Shown here: one piece after another, positions 34,619 through 46,500 of the stretch | Position numbering within the stretch: position 1 is the first letter of the stretch | How the letters are laid out: every line of letters begins with the position of its first letter | From: Bretschneidera sinensis | Lineage: Eukaryota; Streptophyta; Magnoliopsida; Brassicales; Akaniaceae | Assembly (NCBI GenBank): GCA_023935145.1 | Contig: CM043699.1 | Coordinates: 69,989,638 to 70,053,637 of the forward strand | Direction: 5' to 3' | DNA: 64,000 nt | The notes under the pieces: generated by a model | Databases searched by the model: none | Seen by the model: the letters and a program-made list of their open reading frames with translations, nothing else | What the model was told of the DNA's origin: nothing | Translations under genes and position numbers: made by a program

Positions 34619-36078
34619 TGATTACGCCCAAAACATAATGCGGTATTTGTAGTACAGCTTTGGGGCGTCGATTCCACAGGGAAACAAGTTAATTACAGAA
34701 GAAGGTGTAAACTTGAACACAAATGATAAAAGATTGATTGAAAGAATATGAATTGTTGATTTTATGAAAATTATGTGAATGATTGAATAATATAATAAAG
34801 AAACGACAAGGTTCCGAAAATCCTCCCTAGGTTCGTTGCCCTAATCCTAACTTGATTCAGTTGTTTTTATCTCGATTGCAAGTTTCACATCCCAAACAGA
34901 CAATCGAAAAATATTCGATTAAAGCGCATTTATAAATCCTAATGTAATTGTTATGAAATCTTCTTTACTTTCAAGAAAACATGACCTAACTTATAAATTA
35001 TCAAGAGACGATGATATATCTAAACGACAATACCGAAGCAATGGACAAATCTATAAAAGAGATCTACCGGACTCAATCACACCCAAATAGATACATATAA
35101 GAAAAGCATGACTGAATTTATATGGAAAAGAAGCATGCAATCATCGGAATAATGATAAATATACTAATTAAATTAAGAATAAAACATAACAATGTTTAAC
35201 GAAAATAATATCCAACTATAACCGAATCAAATAAAGAAAAATAAGAACAACTACACCTAGAGATTCATCCCTTCGCCTTGCTGAGACTAGCCAGCCATGG
35301 GGCTAATGCTTTCTTGAGTTACCTTCGGCCTCTCAACGATCATCCTAGCTTGCCCTCCAAATTTATACTTTCAGATTCCTCCTAAAGGTCCCCTGGATTG
35401 CTCCTAAAGGCCATCTGGAGTCACTTTCTGATGATTTCAGATGAGCTCCGATTTATGCCTCAAAGCTGAAATGGAGTAGGCCTTTTATAGGGAATTACCA
35501 CGAGTGCAATGTGTTTCCAATCCGATGTGGGATGTGGGATATAGAAATTTTTTTTCCAACCGATGTGGGATGTGGGATTTAAGCCCAAAATCACACTGAA
35601 ATCCCGCACAGCCTGCACAGCTTGACCTTTGTCTACTAAAACTGCCATAATTTTCTCTAGAAAAATCATTTTTATAAGCCGTAAAATTATCCAGAAAATA
35701 GACTTCCAGATCTTTCTAAGCGTATATGGTTCATCTCCTGGTTCTTCTTGCATCAATACAGTTTAATTTTCAAAGATGATTGATCTGTACGGGCAATTCT
35801 GGCAATTTAGTAAATCTCCTTTCTTGGTTTCTCTTCATCTTGGCTCTTCCACGACCATTATCTCACTCGAGTATTCATTGAAGCTTTGTGTGTAAAATGA
35901 TGATAGCTTTTCTATCTCTTTTTTAAACTCAAAGTACCTGAAAATGCACTGAAATAAGTCAACGATTCAAGAATAACACTTTAGAGTTATTAAGGTATAA
36001 AAGTGTAATTCCAACCTCAATCAACCCTAAAATGCTAACAATTAAGTACTGTTTAGATGCATTTTATGACTCTCATCA
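34619..36078. mobile_element. TG..CA insertion (probable solo LTR, 1460 bp) in the gypsy LTR
   Basis: Perfect 5-bp direct repeats 'acacc' at 34614-34618 and 36079-36083 flank a segment that starts 'tgattacgccc' and ends 'gactctcatca'. The ends form a short inverted repeat TGAT..ATCA. There is no protein domain (ORF 35460-35756 is not recognised). A feature resembling a widespread plant repeat, 'ggcgtcgattccacaggg', lies at 34664. Size, TG/CA ends and 5-bp TSD fit a solo LTR or a LARD/TRIM-like element. Confidence 0.7.
35514..35580. repeat. Short direct repeat with 'gatgtgggatgtgggat'
   Basis: The motif 'ccgatgtgggatgtgggat' occurs twice about 40 bp apart (near 35521 and 35562), and each copy is itself a 9-bp double. 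Confidence 0.8.
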
Positions 36079-36431
36079 ACACCACCACGCATTTAGTTTT
36101 TTTTCAGAAGAATTATTTTATTCAATAATAAACCTTTCATGTATATATTATTTTATTTCCATATAATATCTATCAAATTACTTCTTTATCCTTAATTTAA
36201 GAACACGGGTATTACAGCCTACCACTTCGCCAAAAGCTATAGATGATAGCTAAAGTGCAACTCAAATCACTTAAACTGCACAACAGCATAAGTGCCACGT
36301 TTCGACTATGACTTGGCCCCAACTTGGGCCTCCGCCATTGGACAATTGCTGCCAACACCTGGCCCAACAATCTCCTCCTTAGCAATTGCACCGTTGGGAA
36401 TCGAACCTGTAACCTTGGCTTTAATACCAAT

Positions 36432-37684
36432 TGTTAGGAAATAAATAGATGGAAAAACTTATTTGCACAAAAATGAGCAATTAAAAAATTAACAAAGAGA
36501 GAGAGAGAGAGGGACATAGGGATTTATAATGGTTCGACGATGTGCCTACGTCCACTTCTTTAATAGGCATCCTCTTGGTCTATTGAGTTATACTAATCTT
36601 AACAATTACACTTGCTTGGCTTTCCCGGTACCAAGCTAACTTTAACATCGTTTTGGTTTCCGGGTAGGAAACAACCTTACAAAAGAGATCTCTCTCAAAC
36701 TCTCACTTTTACACTCTTACAGATTAAAAAACTACTAAAATAGTAAACAACAAAATCTTAAGCTTGTGTGTAAAACTAAGATTGATTTTTCTCTTCTTTC
36801 TCTTCTACTAAACTCGCTTCAGCGACCGTTGATTTATAGCTTAAACAAAGCTTTCACAAAAAGCAACTTCTAAAACTTTCCTTTTCAGACTGATATCTTC
36901 TTAAATGCAGATCCTCTAATCTCCAACGGTCTTCTCCTTAGTAGACTGGGTCTTTATAAAACACTTAAACTTCTACTGGTTGGTTAGGTTGGTGACTAGC
37001 TCCTTGACTGGTCGACTCACTGGTCGGATAGCTCCTTTGTTGGTCGACTCATTGGTCAACTCACTAGTCGACTAGTTCCTTTGTTGGTCGACTTACTGGT
37101 CGACTATCTCCAAGTTTTCTTAACGTTTTTGCTTCTGCTGCAGGACACAATTGAGCTACTACTATGTTAAACTAGATTTAATCCTTCTTCAAACTTGTCT
37201 GCGCGCTTTCCTCTTTGATTAACAACACATGATGTAGACCCCACCATCACATTATTTCTCTTCTTTAAGCTCTTGTCTGTTGCTACCTATGGTCTTGTGC
37301 TTCCCATGTGCTTGACCCAATTTTTCTGTTGCTTAGTTAATGAAACCAAGTTGTGGACCCCACCATAGCACAAGTTATGAAACCAAATTATTCGTGTCGA
37401 ATTCGTTGGTCACGAAATTGTAGGTCCCATGAGCACTGTCACTTGTAATATTTAAGATGTCTTTGTTCAATGGTTTGCTTGCTGTTGGCTATTTGGTTTC
37501 CACTTGTTTGCCTTAGGATTTGTTTGCATTCCTCTTGAATTCTTTGTAAGGCTTGTTTGGCTACTCTTAAAATAAACACTTAATTAAACATGCACACTGA
37601 ATTAATTTATGAATAATTTAACACATGTTTATGTCTACATCAAAATTAAACCTTTAGGATATACTGAAATATCCTAACTTCCCT
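36432..37684 (-). mobile_element. Copia-like LTR stretch inside the gag-only element
   Basis: The ends are inverted: 'tgttaggaaat' at 36432 and 'gaaatatcctaac' at 37684. On the minus strand a purine run 'aaaaaaagggaag' and 'cagggggagttt' precede it (PPT-like), and 'attggtattaaagcc' (PBS-like) follows it. The motif 'ggatttataatggttcgacgatgtgcctacgtccac' type (36520-36560) is typical of copia R/U5 regions. No TSD found. No ORF. The gag beside it could belong either to this LTR or to the short LTRs. Confidence 0.5.
36975..37112. repeat. Degenerate 'ggtcgact' minisatellite
   Basis: Repeated blocks of 'actggtcgac', 'cctttgttggtcgact' and 'ctcactagtcgac'. Unit length is irregular (about 16-36 bp). 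Confidence 0.8.
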
Positions 37685-37989
37685 TTTTTTGTCTAAAATA
37701 AAAATGGGTTGGTTTTTAAACTCCCCCTGAACAAATGCAATCTTAAGAACAAATAATTAAATTAAACTCCCCCTAAATACGTAGGGCAAAAAACATGCAA
37801 ATTATGCAAACAAAACAAAAAATTAAACGTGCAATGCAATTTAAACTGATTAAACAATGCATCGCTCAACCTTTACCATATTTAATTATCTAATCTCCCT
37901 CATATGGTGAAGGGTTCTTGTCATCTAAAGCTATATGGTAGAGGTTTGCGACTTGTTTTTTGAGATCTGAATCCTCGGACTCACCATTG

Positions 37990-38965
37990 CTCTAAGTTGT
38001 TACTAGTCCCTTTCTCTTTGATCTTTTTAGCTTTGGACAATATGCTCTTCTGTGACCTGGCTGGTCGCATTCATAACAGACTATTTCTCTTCTTCTTGAT
38101 GACTCACCTATCTTATCCGAAAACTTACGAGCAGATTTATCAGTACATTCAGATAAGTTAGTTTTATTGACTTTCTTACCCATTGTGAGTCGCTTAAGGT
38201 CTCTTTTAAACTGTTTGGTCAGTTTAGTAATTTCATCTTCATTTGATGAATCATCATCATTGGATGTGTCTTCTTCATCCTAAGCAACTTTCAAGGCGAT
38301 TGATTTCTTTTGTTTGTTTTCATTATCCTTTAACGCTTTTAGGTTGATCTCATATGTCATCAGTGTTCCAATGAGATCTTCTAGGGTCATGGTTGTGAAC
38401 TTAGACTTCTCAATTACTGACACCTTAGGTAGCCATTCCTTGGGCAGGAACCTAATCATTTTGATCACTTGATCTGTCTATGAGAACCCTTTTCCCAACT
38501 GCTTTAGGTCATTCACTATCCCAATGAACCAAGTTGTCATCTCTGAAATGCTTTCGCCCGGATTAACAGTGAAACAATCAAAAGCTGACATTAAAATATT
38601 GATCTTAGTTAGTTTTACTTTATTTGTACCTTTAAATGCAGCCTCCAGCTTATTCCAGATTTGTTGAGCTGTCTCATAACTCTGAATTCGGTTAAACTGA
38701 TATTTATTTATGCCGCAGTACAAAAGGTGCATAGCCTTGTTGTTGGTCTCCAGTTGATTCTTTCCTACTAGAGTGCATTCATCTTCATCTTTTTCGATTT
38801 TCACACTATCAATCTTTTTGGTGGGTTTGTATGGCCCTTTGTTGATTACTCTTCAGTAGTTGGAGTCGATGCTCTTGATGAAGACCATCCATCTTTTCTT
38901 CTAAAAAGAGTAGTTCGACCCATCAAAAATCGGTGGGTTGAACTTGGCGATTGTTCAACGTTGTT
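37990..38965 (-). pseudogene. Gag of the short-LTR element (UBN2 / zinc knuckle)
   Basis: From right to left, 'FNPPIFDGSNYSF' (DUF4219-like start, about 38960) follows the primer site closely. Then come 'KAMHLLYCGINKYQFNRIQS', 'AQQIWNKLEAAFKGTNKV' and 'LMSAFDCFTVNPGESISEM' (UBN2 region, 38478-38804), and after a stop 'KMIRFLPKEWLPKVSVIE' (38280-38468). After another stop an acidic 'EEDTSNDDDSSNEDE' leads to a clean CCHC knuckle 'CYECDQPGHRRAYC' (about 38080). Three or four stops disrupt it. No protease, integrase or RT follows within the element, so gag is its only coding content. Confidence 0.8.
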
Positions 38966-39050
38966 AGATCCAGTTGAGGCGTATGCATGCATCTTTGAGG
39001 AACTCTTTGACGATTAGTCAAATATAGTGGAGACCCGCTCTGGTACTAAT

Positions 39051-39209
39051 TGTTAAGGTTTAGTGCCTACCATTGAACCAAAAGTTGTAGCTAATAGTCA
39101 GAATGCAACTTATATCACTTAAACCGAACACAAGCGTCACATTTCGACTGTGACTTGGCCCAATCTACACTTTTTTCACATGACAATTGCTATCAACACC
39201 TGACTAACA
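39051..39209 (-). repeat. 5' LTR of the gag-only element (159 bp)
   Basis: 'tgttaaggtt'..'tgactaaca'. It pairs with the split left LTR (27551-27569 plus 36222-36369). The primer site lies at 39035-39050. Confidence 0.75.
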
Positions 39210-39214
39210 ATAGT

Positions 39215-39599
39215 ATTGTTTAAATTGAAAATTAAAATACAAAATTGAATAGGTGATGAAACCTTGGTACGAAAAATAGTAGTTTTTAGTCTTCGATAAA
39301 TTACTACAAACCGAAAAAATAGTCTTTTCTGGAAAACAAAATCTCATTCTGAACCCATTTGGTGCGACTGCTTTGATTGAACGAAAACTGTAGATACTAG
39401 ATAGGGTCCAAACATTTTTTGCATCTCAACAATCCAGGGAGAGAAGAGAACAACGTATGGTAGATGAAAAGCAAATTTAATAATTTATTTTCTTAAATAT
39501 GTGCCCCAGTTTTGAACCAAGCTAAAAAAATATCACTACTACTAATATTTTCCTTTGTAACCATAGTACTCCTAGTACGGGGTATATTTTTTGTCACTA
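39215..39599 (+). promoter_or_regulatory. Presumed PPP4R2 promoter region
   Basis: The only stretch of apparently unique DNA between the retrotransposon TSD (39210-39214) and the gene's likely 5'UTR. AT-rich with 'cactactactaat' and 'ccatagtactcctagtac' short repeats. No clear TATA box could be assigned. The element's boundary is under 1.3 kb from the start codon. Confidence 0.4.
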
Positions 39600-39741
39600 C
39601 CGCTAGTATTTTCTCACCCGTGGTTGCTTTTAGCTGAAGAAGTGAAGCGAACCCAAGAAAGAGAAGTCACCGTTTCTGGCAACGTGATACATCGAGAATC
39701 CCACCATCTGCAGCCTCTCTTACTACACCCACAAGGCCAAG
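39600..39741 (+). other. Likely non-coding first exon of PPP4R2
   Basis: Purine-rich, less AT-rich sequence ('gaagaagtgaagcgaaccc') ending at a good donor 'ccaag|gtacgc' at 39741. The matching acceptor 'tctttagcag' at 40401-40410 lies 20 bp before the ATG. The 5' end is not determined. Confidence 0.5.
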
Positions 39742-40429
39742 GTACGCTTAAAACCGTTAATTTTTCTCTAGATCCATGCAATATCTTTGGCAATTTTTTT
39801 GACCATAGAGAATGGCTTTGCTGTTCAGAGTTCAAACCACCCCTCCCGCCCCCAAAAAAAAGAAAAAGAGAAAAGAAAAATCAAGAATTTTTATTACTTA
39901 CAATGAAAATATTTTTCTTTTTCTAGGGTTAGCATTAGCTTAAATTTTTCTTTCACAGGAGAGAGTAACATTTTGTTCCATCGTTTTTAACTTTACTTAC
40001 ATGGTCAGTGTTTCCCTTTTTCTTTTTTACTGGTAATCTGGTGTTGTTGTGGAACGAATTGAAAAGAGTGCTCCTTTTATATTAAAAAATATGATACTAC
40101 ATATAAATCATTACTTGGAATTATCATTTACTAACATGTTTCAACGTTGCCTGATAAATGCTTATTTACTTTTGGGTCAATATGAATTAATCATTTTTTA
40201 TATGTTTTATGCATGTTTCACGGTTTCACCATATATGTGTGTGAGTGCGTGTGTGTATGTATATATATTCCTGCTTTCATTATAAGGTACTAACATACTT
40301 CTTTTGTGTCCCAAATGTCACAAATATGAGTCATGTAGGTGATATATCTGTCAATTGTTTCTTCTTATCACTCTATCAAAAAAATTGTTTCTTCTTATCA
40401 TCTTTAGCAGGAGGAGGATTTGAATTAAG

Positions 40430-40515
40430 ATGCCGTCAGATGAAACTTCACAGAACTCGGTCGATGATGCAAGTCATCAACAAGATAACATGGTTCCTGA
40501 TGTATTAAATAATTG
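40430..40515 (+). CDS. PPP4R2: PPP4R2 coding exon 1
   Basis: 28 codons plus 2 bases ('[20 protein letters not shown]'). Acceptor at 40410, donor 'aattg|gtattc'. This N-terminus is poorly conserved in the family, so its assignment rests on phase and position. Confidence 0.65.
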
Positions 40516-43500
40516 GTATTCTTTCTTGGCATAGTTGATACTTTCATTATTTTATTTTTTCTTATTAGTAACTTATCAAATTTTTTTTGCTTATTAGTAA
40601 AATCTAGTGGCCATGTTAAGTTAACTTTACTTGGATATTTGATGAACCCTTTGTGCAGCCATCCTTCCTTCAACAAGGAAGGCATTGTCTTTTATTTTTT
40701 GTCTTCATTTTACTACGTGGAAGTTGATTTGATAGATCAAATAGTATACATTTTTTCACTTTGATGTGATCTAACTAATGGGTAGCTGATAATTGATGTG
40801 ATGTAGGATATCAATGGAAAAGGACAAAAAGTTTGGGTACTGGAAATTAAGGTTTTGGTTTGTGATAAGACTGGGAATGGGTAAAATTAGGTTTAGGAAA
40901 TAAGGGAATTTGTTCAGATCCAATTATGCTTCTAGAAACTGTAAAGATGGGAGGAAACAAAGGGAATAGGTAATAGAATCACTGCAGAAAGTTCCTAGAA
41001 ATCACTTCCAGATAGATGAAAGTATCAATTTTTTTCTACAAATTGAAAGAAAAGCTTTGTAGTATTTGAGTAAAGACTCAGTCAATAGCAATAAAATGAT
41101 GACTCTTGGGAAGTTCTAAAACTAGGCTTTTATAGGTTCCCATCAACTTAACACCTTTGACCCGTTTGGTTTACTTGGATTCCAATCCTGAATGGAGTCC
41201 TATTACTGGTAATTTGTTTCAACAGTTTGGTATGTTTGGAGAATGCTTGAATCTGTCAGTGGAAAAATGCTGAACCTGACCACTGGGAAAACACAGAATC
41301 AGTTACAATTGGGAATAAGATTCTACCCATCAGAACACTTGAAAACCACCACGAGGACAGTTTTAACCCCAATTTAATTCTCTCTCACCAAGCACTAATC
41401 TGTCTCTTCTTTTCTCCTCTCTCTTCCTCCTCCTCCTCTGGTTTTTAAGTTTCTACATGATGAAATCTTGACCTACAAATTTTGGGCCTCTAAAATATGT
41501 GAGAAAACAGAACTATTCTCTTCTGTTTCTATCTATCTATTTCTTTAATGATGGTAATAAGTATTTTCTTTTGAAAATAAATTAGCAAAATAATAGTACA
41601 ATTTTAGAGTCTATTTTGCATTTTCCCATTACTTTTTGTTAAATTTTTTAAGGTAAAATTAAATTGACAGATTATGAAAGTGTTCCCCCGCCCTTTCATG
41701 AGATAAAGGCAGATGGTTAATTCATTCCAAAGAGGAAGAACAAGTATATTATGAAGGGCATTTCTGTATTTTCATACAAACTCAATCAAGCCTGATTTTC
41801 TTAGTTGGTGGCTTGGTTCTTCTTTTTTTGGTTTGCCAAACATCTTAATGAAATAATCATGGTTTCCTATACAATGGTGTGTGACTAGGAATACAATTCT
41901 ATTCCTCAATCTATTCTTGCAAACCAAACATATCCTAGCCATAAATCTTTATCGGGAGCACTTATTCTTAATCTTCAATAATAAATGTATCAATCAGCCA
42001 AAATTCAATTGATTTGATTCCAAAGTATTGTTTCTGCTGAATTGCTACAGTGACTTAAACATCACTGATGTATAGATAGTAACATTAACTGCTGATTTCT
42101 AATCATGATAAGACACGGTTACTGAAGCTATAACCTTCTACATTCTACTTCTGGTTTATTTATATTTTATTTTGATAAGCGATTCACATTTTTTTTTGGA
42201 GCGTTGATGCTCTACTGACATTTTCTCTCAACTTCTTGTAGTAAATTTCTAGCAACTTGTGAACGAGTTTACTGCGTCTTGGATTTTTACAACTTAAGCA
42301 TAAACTACAGATTCTTCGTTTTATTATTTATCAAAAAAAAAAAAAAAATCCAGGCTATGATATCACTTAAGGCCATGTGTTTGTGAGTTTCAACTTTCAT
42401 TGTCATACAAATTTGAAAATGCACCATGGTGCTTACATTATCATATGAAAGTTTTCATTGATCATTTATAATGAGATGGATGTCATTGGGTGGGTGGGTG
42501 GGTGGGGGGTGATGATCCATTAACTAAAGCCAGCATAGAGTGACTCCTACAACATAAACATCCTTTATTACATGTTCCCTACTTGAACGTAATTAGGGAT
42601 GTGCATTCGGTTAATTCAACTAAATTGGTTAGGCTTTTCGGTTAATTGACTTTTTTCGGTTAACGAAACCATTAACCGTAGCTGACCACATTAGTCAATT
42701 TAGTTAATAACTGAACCGTCCAAAAAAAGTTCAGTTAATTTGGTTAAATTTCATTTAACCGAAATTATCCCTGAAAAAGAAATTCCTTTTAAAATTCATC
42801 TCATACCTAGGGTTTTAAAAAAAATAAATATAGTATTAATTATTAAAAGAGAGAGAGAGGGGAGGAGTGGCTGCAGGTTGAGAGGTGAGAAAGGAAAAAA
42901 ATCCTTTTGTACCTAGAGTTTTTAGAAATATAAATATAAATAATAAAATAAAAATAAAATTCAGTTATTTCGACTAAATCGGTAAAGGATATTCAAAACT
43001 GTAACTGAACCGTATAAATCGAAATAATTTGGAAAACCAAACCATATTAACTGAACCAGTTTGGTTCAGTTCGTCAATTCGGTTAAAACCGGAAATTGCA
43101 CAGCCGTAAATTAATAGTATTAATTTTAGATTAGTCCCTTATACTTGTTTAGGAGCTATGATTTGTTCAGCCACAATAATGAGCAATGAGCAGATCACTT
43201 AAGTGAAATCACAAATTTTTCCTTTTCTGTTGGGAAATTACTTAATATCTTAAAATACTGATCGAATATATTAAATGGGAATCCTTATGCAGAGAGATGG
43301 TTCTACCTGTCATTCATTAAAATGATACTGAAGGGTCATTAATTCCAAGGAAAAAGCAGGAACTTCCATATAACCTACCTAATAAGTGGTTAAAAGAGGA
43401 ACAGGGGTATGAGGTTAGATGATATGATATTGACCTTGTAAAAACTTAAAAATAGTTACTATGTGAAGGATTTTGAGAGAAACTTTTCACAACTCTTCTT

Positions 43501-46500
43501 TATTATTTTAACTATCGTTATCTATTTTTTTCCAAAGTCTTTTTAAGTTCTTGTAAATTGTGACAATCATAAACATCTTCTTTTAACCTTTTTTCCTCTT
43601 CTAATTCAGATATGAAGTACCATGTTCATTGGTATTTACATTTATTTGATTGTTTTTATTATATTAACATAGTGTTGCCCTTGGGATTTTAGTGTCTCCG
43701 AACCCAAACCTGACGTTGCTGAAGAAGAAATCAGAGGCATAGTGGAAGTTATTGCATCAACTGGGAAATTTTGGTAATTCTCCTTATTTTCACTGTAGAA
43801 ACTAGAAATTTACTGTACTAAATGCTTGATGTAACTAATATCCCCGTATCTTAACTTTTGTGCAATCACATGAGCAGATAATACTAACTTTGATCCAAAA
43901 GTACTTGTTCTATTCCAATAGTTGCAACTTGCATGCACCAAGTTCGATTGTCCATGCTCTTTTGGATTTACAATAACCTTAGGTATCATCACCACCATTA
44001 GGGAAGTCACAACCTAATTTGGCAATCATCATAGTGCTTGAGCCTTTGTTGATGATGTTGCTGGTGCACCATTGCCTTAATGGTCCTTGCTAATGTCTCC
44101 ACCATTTTTAATGGTGTTAGTTGTTATCAGATTATTGACCATTACCTGTAAATACTAAACATGTTATCTTATTTGTCCTAAATGTTATTTTCACTATGTC
44201 ACTCATTATATGGTAAAATACTGGATTCCTTGACAGAAACCAAATGTTTTTTTGTGATTATACAAAAGAAATTTCATTCTAACAGTTGACAATTATAATT
44301 TGTTTAATTCTTTTAATGGATTTTCTAAATGCAATCTGATCAGATTGACTTCTATTTTCACTTTTTTTTTGGTGCTTCTGTATGCTACCTTTGTACTAAG
44401 ATTTTCCCCATCCCTTCCTTTGTCTTCGCTTTTTAGTGAAATTTATAATTTAAATTGGAATAAAGGAAAGTTGAGTATATTGTGGAGAATCTTAATACAG
44501 TTGATTTTAACAGTTGTCACATTAAAAGTTGGCCAATATTTGAGGTTGGAGGGCTGATGTTTGAGAATGAAAGAAGCTATTTGAAGGTTTACAAACCTCA
44601 TTATAGTGAAACTTGTGAGAGAAGGCCATCTCTCTTTGATATGCATCTTGATAGTATTGTGGGGACTTGGCGCATTGACATGAGAGTCCATTTGGGGAGG
44701 AGGAATGCTATTAGGAGCAACAGGGACAAAGCCTCGTGTGCTAATGGATTCAAAATGGCTTTTCCTCAATCAAATTGGGAGGTGGTAAAAAATAAAATTG
44801 ACATCTTAAGACTTTTTAAAGAATTCCATCGATCCAGGGAGTTTTTGAATTGTGTGAACTCCACCTTTGTGTTTCATATCTCTTATGTGAGCAAGAGTTG
44901 TTAATGGTCAAGATTATATGTTGATTAGCCTAGTGGGGAGAATTTATGTACTTATCTTCAAGGTGTTGGCTTCAAGGTTGAAGAGGGTGATGAGGAAGTT
45001 AGTAAGGCCGAGTCAAAATTCAAGTGTGCCACTTCTTTTTCCATTTTAGCTAATGGGTGTCCATCCGGTTTTTTCCATCCCTCTAGGGTTTTGAGGGAAG
45101 GGGACCCCTTTTTTCTTTGAACATTTTCATTTTGATGTAGGTAAAGGGGAAACCGTCTCAATTTGGCATGGTGTTTGATGTGGGGATTCTTCATGGAAGC
45201 ATCATTTCTCAAATATCTTCCCCTTGGTGAGAGATAATAATATTTTAATTAGCTCTTGTGTTTCAATGACGGGGGAGCTGGAGAGTTGGTGTAGAATGTC
45301 TCGCCCTTGTGGAATGCTTAAGATTGAAAAATCAATGTAATAAGAATGTTATTTTTTGGGAGAAGTTATATAGCATGAGATTGGATGGTTCTAGGGAGGT
45401 TAAAACAAGATGGAAAGTATGAAGAGATGGTAGGTTTGAGGTTGCCTCCTACAATAAGGACCTCATTGAGAAGCAACCTATAGAGGAAATTCCTAGATTT
45501 CCTTAGAGGGCCATTTGGAAAACTTGTGCCCCTACTATAAGATACTTTTCTGCTTGGGAGACAACTTGGGGAAGGATTTTGACCATCGATAATTTACAAA
45601 AGAGAGGGAAAATTTAGTTAGTTGTTGTTATCTTTGTAACAAAGAATCCAAATCTATTCATCATATTTTGTTATGGTGTTCATGGACTAGGGCACCGTGG
45701 GAGTTGGCTTTTTTGGTTTTGGGTAGCTGTTGGGTGATGGCCGAGTCTATTGTTCAAGAGGTCAGTGTGGCATGGTAGATGCATTTACAGGAGTGAGGAA
45801 AGTCATTGCTTTGATTCCCTTTTCGATCTTCTGGCTTGTGTGTAATGAAAGAAATAGAAGAGCTTTTGATAGGGTGGAGAGGCAGCTTAGTTTCAATATA
45901 AGTGGCTCAACAACCATCGATTTTTTTTTGGCTAGCTAACCACGACAGGCTAACCAAAAGATCAAGGCTTGTTAAATGGGGGCAACAAATCAATCCACCT
46001 TGCTTTATTTGCAATGGCTCTACTGAAACTAGATCCCATCTTTTTGTATGATTGCCTTTTTTCCTAAACATATATGGCAAAATATCCTACGAAAGGCATG
46101 GATACAAGAACAATCAATGGGAGATTGGCATACTGAACTTCAATGGGCAATTAATTCACACACACAATGGGAATTTACCAGCCCTAGAGCTGGTAACCCT
46201 TTCACTTTCATTGTCACTCCCACACAACAACAATGGGAATTGATCTAAAGTATTGTGCTACTTTTTATCAGAAGGTTTAGGCATCATTTTTCTAAGATCA
46301 TGCCTTGGCTTGCTTTGTCAAGTTGAAAGCTGGCCATGTCTATATCTTTTGTTTCTAGTTTTAATCTTTAAGATTGGTTTTTTGTTTGGGCTATTTTCTG
46401 CTGGTTAATGTTTGCTCATGGCTAATGCTGAATGTCATAGATCTGTTGTGGTTGATAAGAAGTTTTTTGAACTTGTTATTGAAGGAGTTAATGGGAATGT

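Larger units (their letters stand above)
27570..36216. mobile_element. Ty3/gypsy-type solo LTR, interrupted by two insertions
   Basis: Begins 'tgtaacgaccc' and ends 'cacgggtattaca', with perfect 5-bp direct repeats 'gccta' at 27565-27569 and 36217-36221. Removing the copia element (28248-33340) and the TG..CA insertion (34619-36078) leaves about 2.08 kb with no pol genes, so it is a solo LTR. It interrupts the 3' LTR of the gag-only element: joining 27551-27569 to 36222 onward restores a sequence matching the LTR at 39051-39209. AT-rich, no gene. Confidence 0.88.
27551..39209 (-). mobile_element. Short-LTR, gag-only element (TR-GAG-like), host of later insertions
   Basis: The right LTR is 39051-39209 (159 bp, 'tgttaaggtt'..'ctgactaaca'). 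The left LTR is 27551-27569 joined to 36222-36369 after removing an inserted solo LTR ('tgtcaggatc'..'ggcccaaca'). Both contain the same blocks ('cctacca', 'cttaaac', 'tttcgact.tgacttggccc', 'gacaattgct'). The flanking 5 bp are 'ataga' and 'atagt'. On the minus strand a tRNA-Met-type PBS ('attagtaccagagcgg', 39035-39050) and a PPT ('aaggaggagat', 36370-36380) abut the LTRs. The only coding part is gag (37990-38965). This fits the known non-autonomous TR-GAG class. Its size without later insertions is about 3.0 kb. Confidence 0.7.

Noticed and set aside
36385..36431. tRNA-like sequence with 'ggttcgattcc' B-box similarity
   Set aside because: No A box or cloverleaf. It starts with a primer-site sequence next to an LTR end, so it is better explained as a PBS region.
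40049..40764. ORFs around PPP4R2 exon 1 (40049-40285, 40245-40508, 40513-40764)
   Set aside because: They are hydrophobic, AT-driven frames in UTR and intron sequence without domains. Exon 1 in the PPP4R2 frame fits the splice phases better.
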